From WRHT01 sp031550525 (GTDB lineage: Bacteria > Desulfobacterota > Desulfovibrionia > Desulfovibrionales > Desulfovibrionaceae): a stretch of DNA of 64,000 nt. Made by a program: the position numbers and the translations under genes. Positions 35,650 through 44,839 of this stretch are shown here, one piece after another. The stretch lies in the NCBI GenBank assembly GCA_031550525.1, contig JAVBON010000014.1:62001-126000 (forward strand), written 5' to 3'. The notes beneath the pieces were generated by a model that was not told the origin of the DNA, made no database searches, and worked only from the letters and a program-made list of their open reading frames with translations. Position 1 is the first letter of the stretch; every line of letters begins with the position of its first letter.

Positions 35650-35890
35650 CCTTCTTCTCCTTGGCCTGCGCAGGCCTGCATCTTTACTGCCCTGTCGGAC
35701 AGGAGACTACCTACACATATTTTGCACTAAAATAAAGTAATTTTCTGCCCAAATCGCTAAAAATAGCGCAAATAGTGCAACCTGAACCTCAAACAAAATA
35801 TTTTGCGAAATAAAACAAGTAATAACACCATATTGTAAACAAAACGGCTTATCCCATTTACTTTATTGAAAAGTATATTATAAACCGCCT

Positions 35891-37204
35891 ATGAGCCACC
35901 AAAAGCATACAATTCCAGAACTGCTGCTGCCCGCAGGCAACCCCGCCAAATTAAATTCTGCCCTGTTATACGGGGCCGATGCCGTATACCTTGGCGGCAG
36001 CGCGCTTAACCTGCGCGCCGCCGCGCAGGGTTTTACCGGGCCTGAGCTTAAACAGGCCGTGCATAACGCTGAAAAAAGCAACGCCAAAGTATACTACTGC
36101 CTCAACAGCCTGCCCATGCAGGAAGATTTGAAAACACTGCCCGCGCAAATTGAAGAAGCCGCCGACTGCGGCGCGCATGCTTTTATTATTGCCGACCCCG
36201 GCGTACTGCGCCTTGCAAAACGCCATGCGCCAAAAATACCCGTGCATCTTTCCACCCAGGCCAACAGTACCAACAGCGAGGCTGTAAAATTCTGGCTGGA
36301 TCAAGGCGTGCAACGCATTAATCTGGCACGTGAGCTTAACCGCGATGCTATTGCGGCTTTACGGGCGGATGCGCCTGAAGCGGAGCTGGAAGTATTTGTG
36401 CAGGGGGCTATGTGCCTTGCCGTGTCCGGACAATGTCTGCTTTCGGCCTGGCTTAACCGCAGACCGGCGAACTCCGGCCGCTGTACCCAGCCCTGCCGTT
36501 TTGAATACAAAGCGCTGGCCGCTGAAAATTTTTCAGAAAAAAATACCTCGGCGTTATTGCATGTTGAGGAGCGTACCAGGCCTGGCGCGGAGATATGGGC
36601 GGTGCAGCAGGACGAGGCCTATTCCAGCTTTTGGGCGCCGGATGATCTTTGCCTGTTGCCATGGCTGCCTTGGTTTATGCAACAGGGCATAGCATCCGTC
36701 AAGGTTGAGGGCCGCACAAAAAGTAGCGCCTATGTGGCCCATATGGCGGATGTATACGCCACTGCATTGCGCGGCCTTAAAGCTGGGGTGACTGAAAATT
36801 ACAATTATATTGCAGCATTGAGCGAGCTTATGCATGTTTCGGCCCGCCCTTTGAGCAGCGGCTTTTTCTTGCCTGGAGAAAAACGGCTTTTAAACAACGA
36901 AAGTGCCGCGCAGGCAAGCTTTACCCCCCATAAGGTAGTTGCCGTAATTTTACAGCAAAATGCACCAGGCGAATGGGAAATAGAAGTAAAAGACAACTGG
37001 GCGGAGCAGGATACGGCGGAGCTTATGCTGCCGGGCATGTTGCGGCCAGCCCTTCCGCCAGGCAGCTACGCCCTGCGCAACCATAAAGACGAAAACTGCG
37101 GCAAAGTAGCCTGCGGCACAAAAGCCACCTTGCTTTGCGCGCACCAAGGGCTGGCCCCGGGTCTTTTCATCAGAAAAGTGCCCCACACGGCGGCACCAGC
37201 CTAG
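35891..37204 (+). CDS. Peptidase U32-family protein
   Basis: This 437-residue protein starts with the U32 opening ELLLPAGNPAKLNSALLYGADAVYLGG, split as ELLLPAGN and ADAVYLGG. It has VHLSTQANSTNSEAVKFW, the hallmark VQGAMCLAVSGQCLLSAWL and CTQPCRF, which supplies cysteines for a possible iron-sulfur cluster. Relatives (RlhA, TrhP) hydroxylate 23S rRNA or tRNA using prephenate-dependent chemistry; others are collagenase-like. The upstream leader is very short, with a TATTAT -10-like box at about 35876-35881 and no ribosome-binding site, so translation may be leaderless. Confidence 0.88.
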   Translation: MSHQKHTIPELLLPAGNPAKLNSALLYGADAVYLGGSALNLRAAAQGFTGPELKQAVHNAEKSNAKVYYCLNSLPMQEDLKTLPAQIEEAADCGAHAFIIADPGVLRLAKRHAPKIPVHLSTQANSTNSEAVKFWLDQGVQRINLARELNRDAIAALRADAPEAELEVFVQGAMCLAVSGQCLLSAWLNRRPANSGRCTQPCRFEYKALAAENFSEKNTSALLHVEERTRPGAEIWAVQQDEAYSSFWAPDDLCLLPWLPWFMQQGIASVKVEGRTKSSAYVAHMADVYATALRGLKAGVTENYNYIAALSELMHVSARPLSSGFFLPGEKRLLNNESAAQASFTPHKVVAVILQQNAPGEWEIEVKDNWAEQDTAELMLPGMLRPALPPGSYALRNHKDENCGKVACGTKATLLCAHQGLAPGLFIRKVPHTAAPA

Positions 37205-37485
37205 GCATGGTTCAAATTATATGGAAAAACGCAAATTCTGTGGCAGGTAAGGCGAGTGAAACGAGGTCAGTATATAATACGCAAAAAAGTATAGAATCAT
37301 TGACCATTTGGCGGATGAAAGCTACTATTTCAGCTAGAATATCATGTAATAATATATTTTTATTAAATTTGCCTATTTTTTACATGTTGTCAACCTAATT
37401 TTATATTAAAATTATAAATTCTAGCAAATGATCATACAAATTTATTGACCCTGAAACGCTCTGGCAGCCAAAGCAAGAAGTTACC

Positions 37486-38118
37486 ATGACAATAGGACAA
37501 CGCATCAGACAATTGCGCGGTAAGGAAGCACGCCGTTCTTTCGCACGCCGCATAGGAGTGGCAGAGAACACCTTACGAAATTATGAAGAGGGGTTATCCC
37601 TGCCCAATTCCGATGTGATCTCGGAAGTTCACAAACAGACGGGCGCATCTTTAGCATGGCTGATAACAGGCGAAGGCAGCCTAGGCCAACACGACCAGTC
37701 CAAAAATGCCACACCCGATAACGTGCCTATTATAGGCCTTGCATCATGCAGCATTGCAGGCTGGTTTAACCACGCTCCAGTGGCCCTTACCGCGCCAATA
37801 CCCGCTGGTTGCTCATCCGGCTCCATTTTCGCGGTGGTAACGGTGGGGTTAAGCATGTGCCCAAGCGGCATATGCCCAGGCTATGTGCTTTATTGCAACC
37901 CGGATATTCAGCCGGAAAGCAAAGACATTATTTTTATAGAAAAGTCCGACGGCACGGCCTCTATAAAGCACTTGAGCGCAATGGGTGAGAATCTGGTTAC
38001 AGTGCAGGGCTGGCTTGACCCTGATGAGAACGGAAGGCAACTGCCCTATAGCGAGCAAATACCCATAGCGGCAGTAAAACGTATTGCTTGCGTATTTTGT
38101 GTGCGCATAAAAGCCTGA
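37486..38118 (+). CDS. XRE/S24 phage-type repressor
   Basis: This 210-residue protein has an N-terminal helix-turn-helix (IGQRIRQLRGKEARRSFARRIGVAENTLRNYEEG) and an interdomain linker around 70-78. The C-terminal S24/LexA-like domain has the catalytic Ser region VGLSMCPSGICPGY and a Lys in ASIKHL. This is the cI/C2 repressor layout, where RecA-driven self-cleavage inactivates the protein. It lies alone in AT-rich surroundings (37205-37485) with no phage structural genes, suggesting a remnant or a domesticated regulator. AAGAAGTTACC is the ribosome-binding region. Confidence 0.82.
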   Translation: MTIGQRIRQLRGKEARRSFARRIGVAENTLRNYEEGLSLPNSDVISEVHKQTGASLAWLITGEGSLGQHDQSKNATPDNVPIIGLASCSIAGWFNHAPVALTAPIPAGCSSGSIFAVVTVGLSMCPSGICPGYVLYCNPDIQPESKDIIFIEKSDGTASIKHLSAMGENLVTVQGWLDPDENGRQLPYSEQIPIAAVKRIACVFCVRIKA

Positions 38119-38172
38119 CCATGGTGGATTTTTCAAGCCAATACGGCAGGACCAGCCAAAATTTGCCTAAGG

Positions 38173-38211
38173 TAATAAAGCCCGCATCCTGCACGGATGC
38201 GGGCTTTATTA
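38173..38211. terminator. Bidirectional terminator between the repressor and the CoA ligase
   Basis: A 17-bp perfect stem TAATAAAGCCCGCATCC / GGATGCGGGCTTTATTA with a TGCAC loop and A/T tracts on both flanks. It lies 54 nt after the repressor stop and 21 nt before the end of the convergent ligase gene. Confidence 0.9.
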
Positions 38212-38232
38212 AAACAGCAGGTCAATGTGCTT

Positions 38233-39498
38233 TTAGTCCCACATTCTCTTGTCTTCAATGGGGCGTATTTGCGGGGGCAAGGTGCCTGGAGCAATAATTT
38301 TCAGTTCCGGGCGCAGCTTTATGCGCTCGCGGAAGGTATGCAAAAGCTCGTCCTCGCGCTTGAAGTTGCTGACTTCGATAAACAGCGTCATTTCATCAAT
38401 ACCGCCGGGGTTGGTTACTTCAATCTGCCAGCGCTTTATTTCCTCAAAGCGGGCCATTACCTGCTCGACCTGATGCGGGTACACGAACATGCCCTTGATG
38501 CGGGCCGTGGTGTCAACGCGGCCGACTATATTGCCCAAGCGCGGGCTGGTGCGCCCGCAAGAGCAAGGCGCGCGGTCTATGTACGAAAGGTCGCCGGTAG
38601 CCAGGCGGATCAGAGGGTAGGTTTTGTTAAAAGCGGTTACGACTATTTCACCCACTTCGCCGTCTTTAAGGGGAATGCCGGTATCGGGGTGGCAGATTTC
38701 AACATAGGCGCGGTTGGCTATATGCAGGCCGTTTTTCTGGAAGCATTCGTAGCCAATGCAGCCAACATCGGCAGTGCCGTAACCTTGGCGCATGATCACG
38801 TCGAACTTCTTTTCCAGTTGCGAGCGCATTTTTTCAGAAAACTTTTCGCCGGTAACAAAAGCCACTTCCAAAAAAAGGTCCTTGCGCAAATTAAGGCCTT
38901 TTTCCTCAGCCTTTTGCGCCAGGTGTAAAAGGTAGCTGGGCGTGCCCACATAGCCGGAAACGCGCAGCTTTTGCATAATTTCCAGTTGCGTGGCGGCGTT
39001 GCCCGGCCCGGCGGGCATTACGGCGCAGCCAAGGTTACGCAAGGGCTCTTCAAACATAAGGCCGGCCGGAGACAAATGGTAGCTCAGTGTTATTTGGGCT
39101 ACGTCGCCGGGGCGAAAGCCCACGGAATAAAAGGCCTCGGTGTAGCCCCAATAATCATCGGTGCGGTCTTCCGGATCAAAAATAGGGCCGGGCGAAAGAA
39201 AAACACGCTTCAACTCGCCTAAATCCTTGGTGAGCAAACCACCAAGACGCGGCCCCATGGATTGCAAAAAAATCAGCTCTTTTTTCTTCAAAATGGGTAT
39301 GTGTTTTAAATCGGTAAGAGACTTAAATTTTTCAACGTTGAACTGAGCGCGGTCAAAACGCTTTTTAACATCTTCAGAATAGCGGTAAGCGTAAGAAAGA
39401 AGCTCCTTAAGCTGTATAAGGTAAAACTGCTTGCGCTCGCCTTCATCCAACACTTCGCGGCGGCTATATATGCCTTCAGTGCGGTCTTTACGGGTCAT
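38233..39498 (-). CDS. Phenylacetate-CoA ligase-type adenylate-forming enzyme
   Basis: This 421-residue protein belongs to the PaaK branch. It has LSPGPIFDPEDRTDDYWGY in the N-terminal domain, GTPSYLLHLAQKAEEKG, the acyl/AMP region RQGYGTADVGCIGYEC, IRLATGDLSYID and the C-terminal hinge GRVDTTARIKGMFVYP. The ligase activates an aryl acid to its CoA thioester with ATP. In sulfate reducers such genes often accompany indolepyruvate oxidoreductases, but none is present here. TAGGAGAGAGAA precedes the ATG. Substrate is not determined. Confidence 0.88.
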   Translation of the reverse strand: MTRKDRTEGIYSRREVLDEGERKQFYLIQLKELLSYAYRYSEDVKKRFDRAQFNVEKFKSLTDLKHIPILKKKELIFLQSMGPRLGGLLTKDLGELKRVFLSPGPIFDPEDRTDDYWGYTEAFYSVGFRPGDVAQITLSYHLSPAGLMFEEPLRNLGCAVMPAGPGNAATQLEIMQKLRVSGYVGTPSYLLHLAQKAEEKGLNLRKDLFLEVAFVTGEKFSEKMRSQLEKKFDVIMRQGYGTADVGCIGYECFQKNGLHIANRAYVEICHPDTGIPLKDGEVGEIVVTAFNKTYPLIRLATGDLSYIDRAPCSCGRTSPRLGNIVGRVDTTARIKGMFVYPHQVEQVMARFEEIKRWQIEVTNPGGIDEMTLFIEVSNFKREDELLHTFRERIKLRPELKIIAPGTLPPQIRPIEDKRMWD

Positions 39499-39689
39499 TT
39501 CTCTCTCCTAAAAAAAGTGGGAAACTTTAAAAAGTCCATATTTTTTTCAACGTAAACAGTTTAAATTCACTTTGCAAGCATTATTTTTTTTATCAATAGA
39601 TTTCAAATAGTTACAGTCATTTTTGATACAATAAAAATTACTGCGATATTACAAATAAAAAGGCCGCGCCCCTGTATTGCCGCGCATTT

Positions 39690-40307
39690 ATGTTGTTGGC
39701 AAAAGGCTTTGGCGGGTTTACATTACCTTCCATGCATGTAGGAATTCACACCACCGATATTCAAACGGCCATAAGCGGAGCAAGAGAGCGGCTTATACTT
39801 AGCCTGGGGCTGTATAACGACTTTTTCCGGCAGCCTGGCATTGAGGCTGCGGTACGCAACTGTCTTGGCCAGGTAAACTTCCGCCAGTTTCACGTGCTCA
39901 TACTGCCGGATAGGCAGCGCGAAGACTGGATTGACCAGTTGCTTGACATACTGCGCCCACATTTGCAGCCCGCCGAGCAGGAGCATGAAATAGCCGCCTC
40001 GCGCGATGCTTTGGTGCGCCTTGCCGCGTCTCACCTTGGGCAAATAAATATTTATGAGCTGCGCAGTCTGATCTGCACCCCGATTATCATAGCCGACAAC
40101 AAAATATTTTGGAGCCAATTTTGCGCCTCGGAGGTAAATATTTACCAAGGGCTGTGGCACCAGACCCAGGCCAAAGTCGAAAAGCTTATGGAATATGCCA
40201 ATTCGTCACGCCAGGACAAAATCAACTCCCCCAAAGAGCTGGCCGCATTCCGCCTGATACAGGATGTAACGCTGGCCATGAAAAATGCCAAACGCATGCT
40301 CTTGTAG
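39690..40307 (+). CDS. Conserved hypothetical protein, PLD-like pattern
   Basis: This 205-residue protein was not recognised. Alternating strands and helices such as ARERLILSLGLYNDFF, VNFRQFHVLILPD and TPIIIADNKIFWSQF resemble the sheet order of phospholipase D-like domains. No HxK motif is present. A start at the ATG at 39732 (MHVGIHTTDIQ) is equally likely; neither start has a convincing ribosome-binding site. The 3' helix DKINSPKELAAFRLIQDVTLAM is well formed. Function unknown. Confidence 0.6.
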   Translation: MLLAKGFGGFTLPSMHVGIHTTDIQTAISGARERLILSLGLYNDFFRQPGIEAAVRNCLGQVNFRQFHVLILPDRQREDWIDQLLDILRPHLQPAEQEHEIAASRDALVRLAASHLGQINIYELRSLICTPIIIADNKIFWSQFCASEVNIYQGLWHQTQAKVEKLMEYANSSRQDKINSPKELAAFRLIQDVTLAMKNAKRMLL

Positions 40308-40356
40308 CCAGCCCCCAAGCAGCCGCGCCGGTATGCCAAAGTAACACCGAGATAAC

Positions 40357-40767
40357 TCAAGCCTTTTTTTGCATGGCCTCCACCGCGTCTACCAACGCGC
40401 TTACAGAGCTATACCAGCTTTTAACCATATGGCGCATCAGCCCCACCTGCTCGGACTTGGCAAGGAGCCCCAAAATAGGCACGCCGGAGCCATACGCCGC
40501 GCCCACCTCTGACCATGCGTCGCACCCTGAAGGGCCTAAATATATAAGTAAATCTGCCTCAGTGGCCGAGCGGGCGCAAAATTCAAACACGCGCATACCC
40601 TCGGCGGAATTGATAAAGGCTGTAAGCTCGCGCTGCGATAAAAAGGCTTCTTCCGGCCTGCCCTCGCGCAGCCAGGATAATACTTCGTGCCCACATGCCT
40701 CAAGTCTTTCTGTAAGCATTTCAACAGCGTGCTGGTGCTTCCAGGAAGCGGCTATGTAAATGCGCAT
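40357..40767 (-). CDS. Nucleoside 2-deoxyribosyltransferase-like protein
   Basis: The ATG at 40767 yields MRIYIAASWKHQHAVEMLTERL, the first strand and helix of this Rossmann-like family. The 136-residue protein then has ADLLIYLGPSGCDAWSEVGAAYGSGVPILGL, the G-x-(D/S)-x-x-x-E-x-G-x-A segment that binds nucleoside or nucleotide. Canonical enzymes swap bases on deoxyribonucleosides. This degenerate form may be a nucleotide-sensing relative. It precedes the gene at 40798 in the opposite order of transcription but on the same strand, so the two could be co-transcribed (31-nt gap). Confidence 0.68.
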   Translation of the reverse strand: MRIYIAASWKHQHAVEMLTERLEACGHEVLSWLREGRPEEAFLSQRELTAFINSAEGMRVFEFCARSATEADLLIYLGPSGCDAWSEVGAAYGSGVPILGLLAKSEQVGLMRHMVKSWYSSVSALVDAVEAMQKKA

Positions 40768-40797
40768 GTTACCCCCATATAATCCGGTAGCCAAAAA

Positions 40798-41304
40798 TCA
40801 GCCGTTTTGCTGTGAAATTCCAAGAATTTGTAATATGCCACCCTCTTGCATGAAGGTAACGGAATAAGGGCAGCCCTCAATGTGCGCCTCCAAGGTGCCG
40901 CGCAACTGGCCTGGAAAAGCCTTTTGCGCCAGGCCCGGCGTTTGCAGGCATTGCCAAATCTGGCGCGCCACCTTGCTTACAACGTCAGCCCCATATTCAG
41001 CAAAGGCTTCCAAATCTTTGCTCCAAGCCCGCAAGGCCAGGCCTGACCATACGATGTTACTATCTGGCGTTACCTGTACGCCCCAGCGCCCGAACACGCC
41101 TGCAATGTCGTCCGGCGAGGCAATGTCGCCATTACGCAGAGCCTCCAGTGACTTGGCCAGCATGCACTGGTGCGAGCCATGGTAATAAATGTAGTGCGTA
41201 ACGGCGTCCGCCACCATATGCTCAGGGCTGGAGCCGGTGAGGCCGGAGTTTTCAGTCAGCCGCCGCAGCAGATCTTCGTCAAGCTCAACGGATATTTTTT
41301 TCAT
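40798..41304 (-). CDS. Ribbon-helix-helix protein fused to a RelE/ParE-like domain
   Basis: This 168-residue protein starts MKKISVELDEDLLRRLTENSG, a ribbon-helix-helix-like antitoxin start, followed by helices to about residue 85. From about 92 on it reads WSKDLEAFAEYG, then KVARQIWQCLQ and LRGTLEAHIEGCPYSVTF with ILQILGISQ. This follows the helix-helix-three-strand order of RelE/ParE toxins. Key ParE/RelE basic residues are sparse. GGAGATTTGAC precedes the ATG. The reading as a fused antitoxin-toxin is inferred from pattern alone; a plain RHH regulator with an unknown C-terminal domain is the alternative. Confidence 0.55.
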   Translation of the reverse strand: MKKISVELDEDLLRRLTENSGLTGSSPEHMVADAVTHYIYYHGSHQCMLAKSLEALRNGDIASPDDIAGVFGRWGVQVTPDSNIVWSGLALRAWSKDLEAFAEYGADVVSKVARQIWQCLQTPGLAQKAFPGQLRGTLEAHIEGCPYSVTFMQEGGILQILGISQQNG

Positions 41305-41456
41305 GTCAAATCTCCATGTAACCGCTTATGCGCCTTTACAAAACAACACACAAAAGCATGCCCTGTTGCCAAAACGGCGCGACAATCGAAAAACGACCAC
41401 ACTTTCAAAAAGCGCCTATTAGAGTGTTTGAACTTTTTCAAAGTTAAAATGCTCTA

Positions 41457-41605
41457 GGTGCTGTCCACAAAAAGATGGATTTTGTTCCCTGGCAAGGAAA
41501 ATGCCGATTTTTGTCCAGGGCTGTACCATAAAAGTACTATCCCTGGACAAAAATCAGCGTTTAACGCAGTCCAGGGGGCAAAAGACGCTTTTAGGAGACC
41601 GCACC
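41457..41605. mobile_element. 149-bp MITE-like element (copy C)
   Basis: It equals copy B in length and shares its blocks when reversed: TCTTTTGCCCCCTG, ACTGCGT-AAAC, TTTTTGTCCAGGG and TCCTTGCCAGGGAACAAAAT. The ends GGTGCTGTCC / GGAGACCGCACC are imperfect inverted repeats, so this copy has decayed at its termini. The centre forms a hairpin of TCCAGGG...CCCTGGA. It lies just upstream of the cobalamin riboswitch. Confidence 0.72.
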
Positions 41606-41659
41606 CAATAAATAAGGTTGGCAGTCAGCCTTGACAGGCGAAAGGAGAACATATAATTT

Positions 41660-41835
41660 TCAGGCCAGCATGACAAGGCGTCTTTGACGCCAAGGGAAAC
41701 CGGTGTGATTCCGGTACGGACCCGCCGCCGTAATCGGGGACGAAATTCGCATTAATGTCACTGCCAGGGCAACCTGTCGGGAAGGCGCGAAAAGTAGGAC
41801 GAACCGTAAGTCGGAAAACCTGCATGCGCTATTGT
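41660..41835 (+). promoter_or_regulatory. Cobalamin riboswitch
   Basis: The conserved core is visible in order: GCCAGCATG-ACAAGGCG, AAGGGAAACCGGTGTGATTCCGG, ACGGACCCGCCGCCGTAA, CACTGCC, GGGAAGGCGCG and CCGTAAGTCGGAAAACCTGC. This is the AdoCbl-class B12-box arrangement. It precedes a terminator hairpin and a TonB-dependent receptor gene. High cobalamin should cause premature termination, or initiation block, of the uptake operon. Boundaries are approximate. Confidence 0.95.
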
Positions 41836-41885
41836 ATTGTGGCGGCTTACGAGGATTTAAGCTATCACGTCCTTGAGAAAAAACG

Positions 41886-41927
41886 GGTTCTCGAGCGGAT
41901 TTTCCGCCGAGAACCTTTTCTTTTTTT
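41886..41927 (+). terminator. Expression-platform terminator of the riboswitch
   Basis: GGTTCTCG/CGAGAACC plus an inner GCGG/CCGC stem around TTT is followed by TTTTCTTTTTTT. It lies 50 nt after the aptamer and 73 nt before the receptor ATG, so the aptamer controls read-through. Confidence 0.88.
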
Positions 41928-41999
41928 ACGGATTAACAGCTCCGGCTGGTGATTATAGCCTCTTCCGCCGTTGTCTCAATCTTATTACGGAGGAACAAC

Positions 42000-43895
42000 A
42001 TGAGGAAGTTAACAGTGTTTTTTATGGCCTGCGCCCTAGCCTGGTCCGGCCTTGCGCTGGCTGCGGAGCAGGATATCGCCCTGAAAGAGGTGGTGGTATC
42101 CGCAAATAAAATAGAAACCTCGGCAAGTGAGGCTACTGCCGCTGTAAGCGTGGCCACGGCGGAGGATATGGAGATAACGCAAGACGTAACGCTGGAAGAT
42201 GTGGTCAGCCGCATGCCGGGCGTGTTCAGCTCCACCCCCGGCGGCATGGGCCAGATAAACAAAATTCGCATACGCGGGGCAAGTAACAAGTATACGCAAA
42301 TACGTTACGACGATTTCCCACTGCGCGATGTGGCCGGAACCCAGCAGGACTTTAGCGCCTTTCAAAGCGCGCTCATGCTGCCGCCAGGGGCCGTGGACCG
42401 CGTGGAAGTGCTTAAGGGCAGCCAGAGCGCCCTATACGGCAGCAGTGCCATGGGCGGAGTGGTAAGCCTGTTCACGCCGCAAAGCTGGGGCAGCGGCACG
42501 CATTTTTCAGTGGATGGCAACTGGGGCTCTTTCAACACCGCCAGGCTTAACGGACAGCTTACCTACGGCAATGACAAATTTTATATAAATCTCACACCCA
42601 TAATGATGGATACCGACGGCTACAAAGACATCTGGTTTCACGAGCAAAGCGTTAATCTGGGCAGCGGAGTGCGCCTTACGGACAACAGCAGCCTTGAGCT
42701 CACTCTGTTATATATAGATGGAGCGCTGTCGGCATACTACAGCCCCGAGTGGGTATCCGGCGATGAGGTGCTGCCCCAAAGGGCGGACCCCAACGGCCGT
42801 TATGACAACCAGTACATGCTGTCCGGCCTTACCTATAAGTTGGCCCCAAGCAGGGCATGGGACGTACGCCTGAAAACATCTTACAGCCACAGCGACCGCA
42901 CCAACAATTACGGCTGGGGCAGCATGAACTTTTACGAAGGCAAAGATTACTATGCCGAGCTGCTTAACAGTTTCAAAGCCGCATCCTTTCTTACCCTGCT
43001 AGCTGGCGGCGACTATGAAGGCATGCAAATAGAGACTTCCGATACCTTCGGCACTCCGGATGTGGATAAATTTTTTAATTCCGGCTCGGTGTTCGGCAAG
43101 GCCCTGTTCAGCTTTTGGGACGGCGCGCTGGATTTTAACCTGGGCGGGCGCTACGGCATGTACGACCGTTACGACGGCAGGTTTACCTACGATCTGGGCG
43201 CTGCCTACAACTTTTTCTTCGGCCTGCGTCTTTACGCCAATATGGGCACGGGCTACCGCACGCCTTCGCCTTATGAAACCTACGGCCAAGACTGGCGTGG
43301 CAGCATAGGCAACCCCGATCTGGCCCCGGAAAGAAGCGTTTCTTATGAGGCCGGTTTGGAACAACGCTTGTGGGACGATAAAATAATACTGAGCGGAGCG
43401 TTATTCAAGTCCGCATTTAAGGACCTGATCAACTACACCGGCTCCGGTTACGAAAACATAGACAAGGCCAGATCAAAAGGCTTTGAAGTTTCCGCCGTTT
43501 TCTACCCGCATGAAATACTCAAGCTGGATCTGGCCTATACCTACGCCAAGTATGAAGAAAAAGACGGCTCGGACTGGAGTGTGCCCCTGAACGCCCCCAC
43601 CAAGGTTTTTGCCGCCACCGCCTGCCTGATGCCGCTGGACGGCCTCTCTTTAGGCCTTACCGGGCGCTGGCAAAGCAAGTCCAACGTGCAGGTGTTCAGC
43701 AATACCTGGCCCTATGGCAGCACTGTGCTTGAAGAGGCAGGCTTTTTCACCATGGATCTGGCTGCCGAATATACAATTAAAGATACCATCACCTTGTACG
43801 GAAAAGTCAAGAACCTGCTGGACAGAGACTATACACTTGAATACAACGCCATGCCCGGCATAAACGCTTATGCCGGCGTTCGCATAGGATTCTGA
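42000..43895 (+). CDS. btuB: TonB-dependent outer-membrane receptor (BtuB-like)
   Basis: ACGGAGGAACAAC precedes the ATG at 42000, giving a 631-residue protein. Signal peptide MRKLTVFFMACALAWSGLALAA; TonB box near KEVVVSAN; plug domain with VVSRMPGVFSSTPGGMGQ, VEVLKGSQSALYGSSAMGGVV (split as VEVLKGSQSALYGSS). The C-terminal barrel ends AYAGVRIGF with a terminal Phe. Control by a cobalamin riboswitch, plus following BtuF/C/D-like genes, makes a corrinoid the expected ligand. Ligand identity is inferred from regulation, not residues. It starts the seven-gene operon. Confidence 0.88.
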   Translation: MRKLTVFFMACALAWSGLALAAEQDIALKEVVVSANKIETSASEATAAVSVATAEDMEITQDVTLEDVVSRMPGVFSSTPGGMGQINKIRIRGASNKYTQIRYDDFPLRDVAGTQQDFSAFQSALMLPPGAVDRVEVLKGSQSALYGSSAMGGVVSLFTPQSWGSGTHFSVDGNWGSFNTARLNGQLTYGNDKFYINLTPIMMDTDGYKDIWFHEQSVNLGSGVRLTDNSSLELTLLYIDGALSAYYSPEWVSGDEVLPQRADPNGRYDNQYMLSGLTYKLAPSRAWDVRLKTSYSHSDRTNNYGWGSMNFYEGKDYYAELLNSFKAASFLTLLAGGDYEGMQIETSDTFGTPDVDKFFNSGSVFGKALFSFWDGALDFNLGGRYGMYDRYDGRFTYDLGAAYNFFFGLRLYANMGTGYRTPSPYETYGQDWRGSIGNPDLAPERSVSYEAGLEQRLWDDKIILSGALFKSAFKDLINYTGSGYENIDKARSKGFEVSAVFYPHEILKLDLAYTYAKYEEKDGSDWSVPLNAPTKVFAATACLMPLDGLSLGLTGRWQSKSNVQVFSNTWPYGSTVLEEAGFFTMDLAAEYTIKDTITLYGKVKNLLDRDYTLEYNAMPGINAYAGVRIGF

Positions 43896-44839
43896 TGAAT
43901 AAATTGCCGTTGCGGCTTGCCTTTGCGCTTATAATACTGCTCGCCGCCGCCCCCGCGCGGGCGGCGGAGCGCATTATCGCTCTGGGCGCCCCGGCGGTGG
44001 AAATAACCTGCGCCCTTGGCCTTGGCGATAAAATTATCGCCAGGGCCGCCTGGGACATGTGGCCGCCAAAAATACGCCGCCTGCCGCAGGTTGGTGAGCC
44101 CGGCAGCCCCAACCTGGAGCTGATACTACGGCTCAAGCCGGATCTTGTGGTGGCGGACATGAATTTTTCAGCACTGGCAGGCAGGCTCAAGCCCTACGGT
44201 ATACCGGCAATAACTTTGAGCGCTTACAATACGCATGAGGTAATTCCGGCAGTATTGAAACTGGCGCAACAACTGGGCCAGCCGGAGCGCGGAACGGAGC
44301 TGGGCGACGAGTTGGCGGCCATGCTTGAACTTACGGAAAACAGGCTTAAAAACCTGCCGCCGGAGCAACGCCCGCTTATTCTGGCCCTTACCGGCGGCAA
44401 CAGCTACTATTCCTTTTCCGACAACGGAGGCTGGAGCTTCGCCAGTCTGGCCGGCGGCAGGAACATTTGCGCGAGCTGGGAACAGCCTTTTCCCGTAATC
44501 TCCAGAGAATGGCTGGCCGTTGCCAGGCCGGATTTTGTGCTGATATCGCCTTACCGCACGGGCTATGACGAAAACAGACGCGCCGAGGCCCTGCGGGCAA
44601 CGTGGCAGGCCGCGCGAGGCTCCGGCCCCATGGCTGGCATACCGGCAGTGCGGCAAGATGGCCTTATAGTTATTGATGATCTGCTCACATTTGGCTTGCG
44701 CTCGGTGCCTGGCACGCTTTACGTGGCAAAAAAACTGCACCCGGAACGGTTTAAAGACATAGACCCTGAAAAAATACACGCTGATTTTCTGCAAAAATAT
44801 TTTGAGATTAAAGATACCGGAAGGCATATTTACCCATGA
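43895..44839 (+). CDS. ABC-type periplasmic binding protein (BtuF-like)
   Basis: TGATG overlap with the receptor stop. This 314-residue protein has a signal peptide (LRLAFALIILLAAAPARA) and a class III binding fold: ERIIALGAPAVEITCALGLGDKIIA, NLELILRLKPDLVV and LAVARPDFVLISPY. BtuF binds cobalamin in the periplasm between two lobes joined by a rigid helix. Context after a B12 riboswitch supports the same here. The gene order receptor, binding protein, permease, ATPase is uninterrupted. Confidence 0.85.
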   Translation: MNKLPLRLAFALIILLAAAPARAAERIIALGAPAVEITCALGLGDKIIARAAWDMWPPKIRRLPQVGEPGSPNLELILRLKPDLVVADMNFSALAGRLKPYGIPAITLSAYNTHEVIPAVLKLAQQLGQPERGTELGDELAAMLELTENRLKNLPPEQRPLILALTGGNSYYSFSDNGGWSFASLAGGRNICASWEQPFPVISREWLAVARPDFVLISPYRTGYDENRRAEALRATWQAARGSGPMAGIPAVRQDGLIVIDDLLTFGLRSVPGTLYVAKKLHPERFKDIDPEKIHADFLQKYFEIKDTGRHIYP

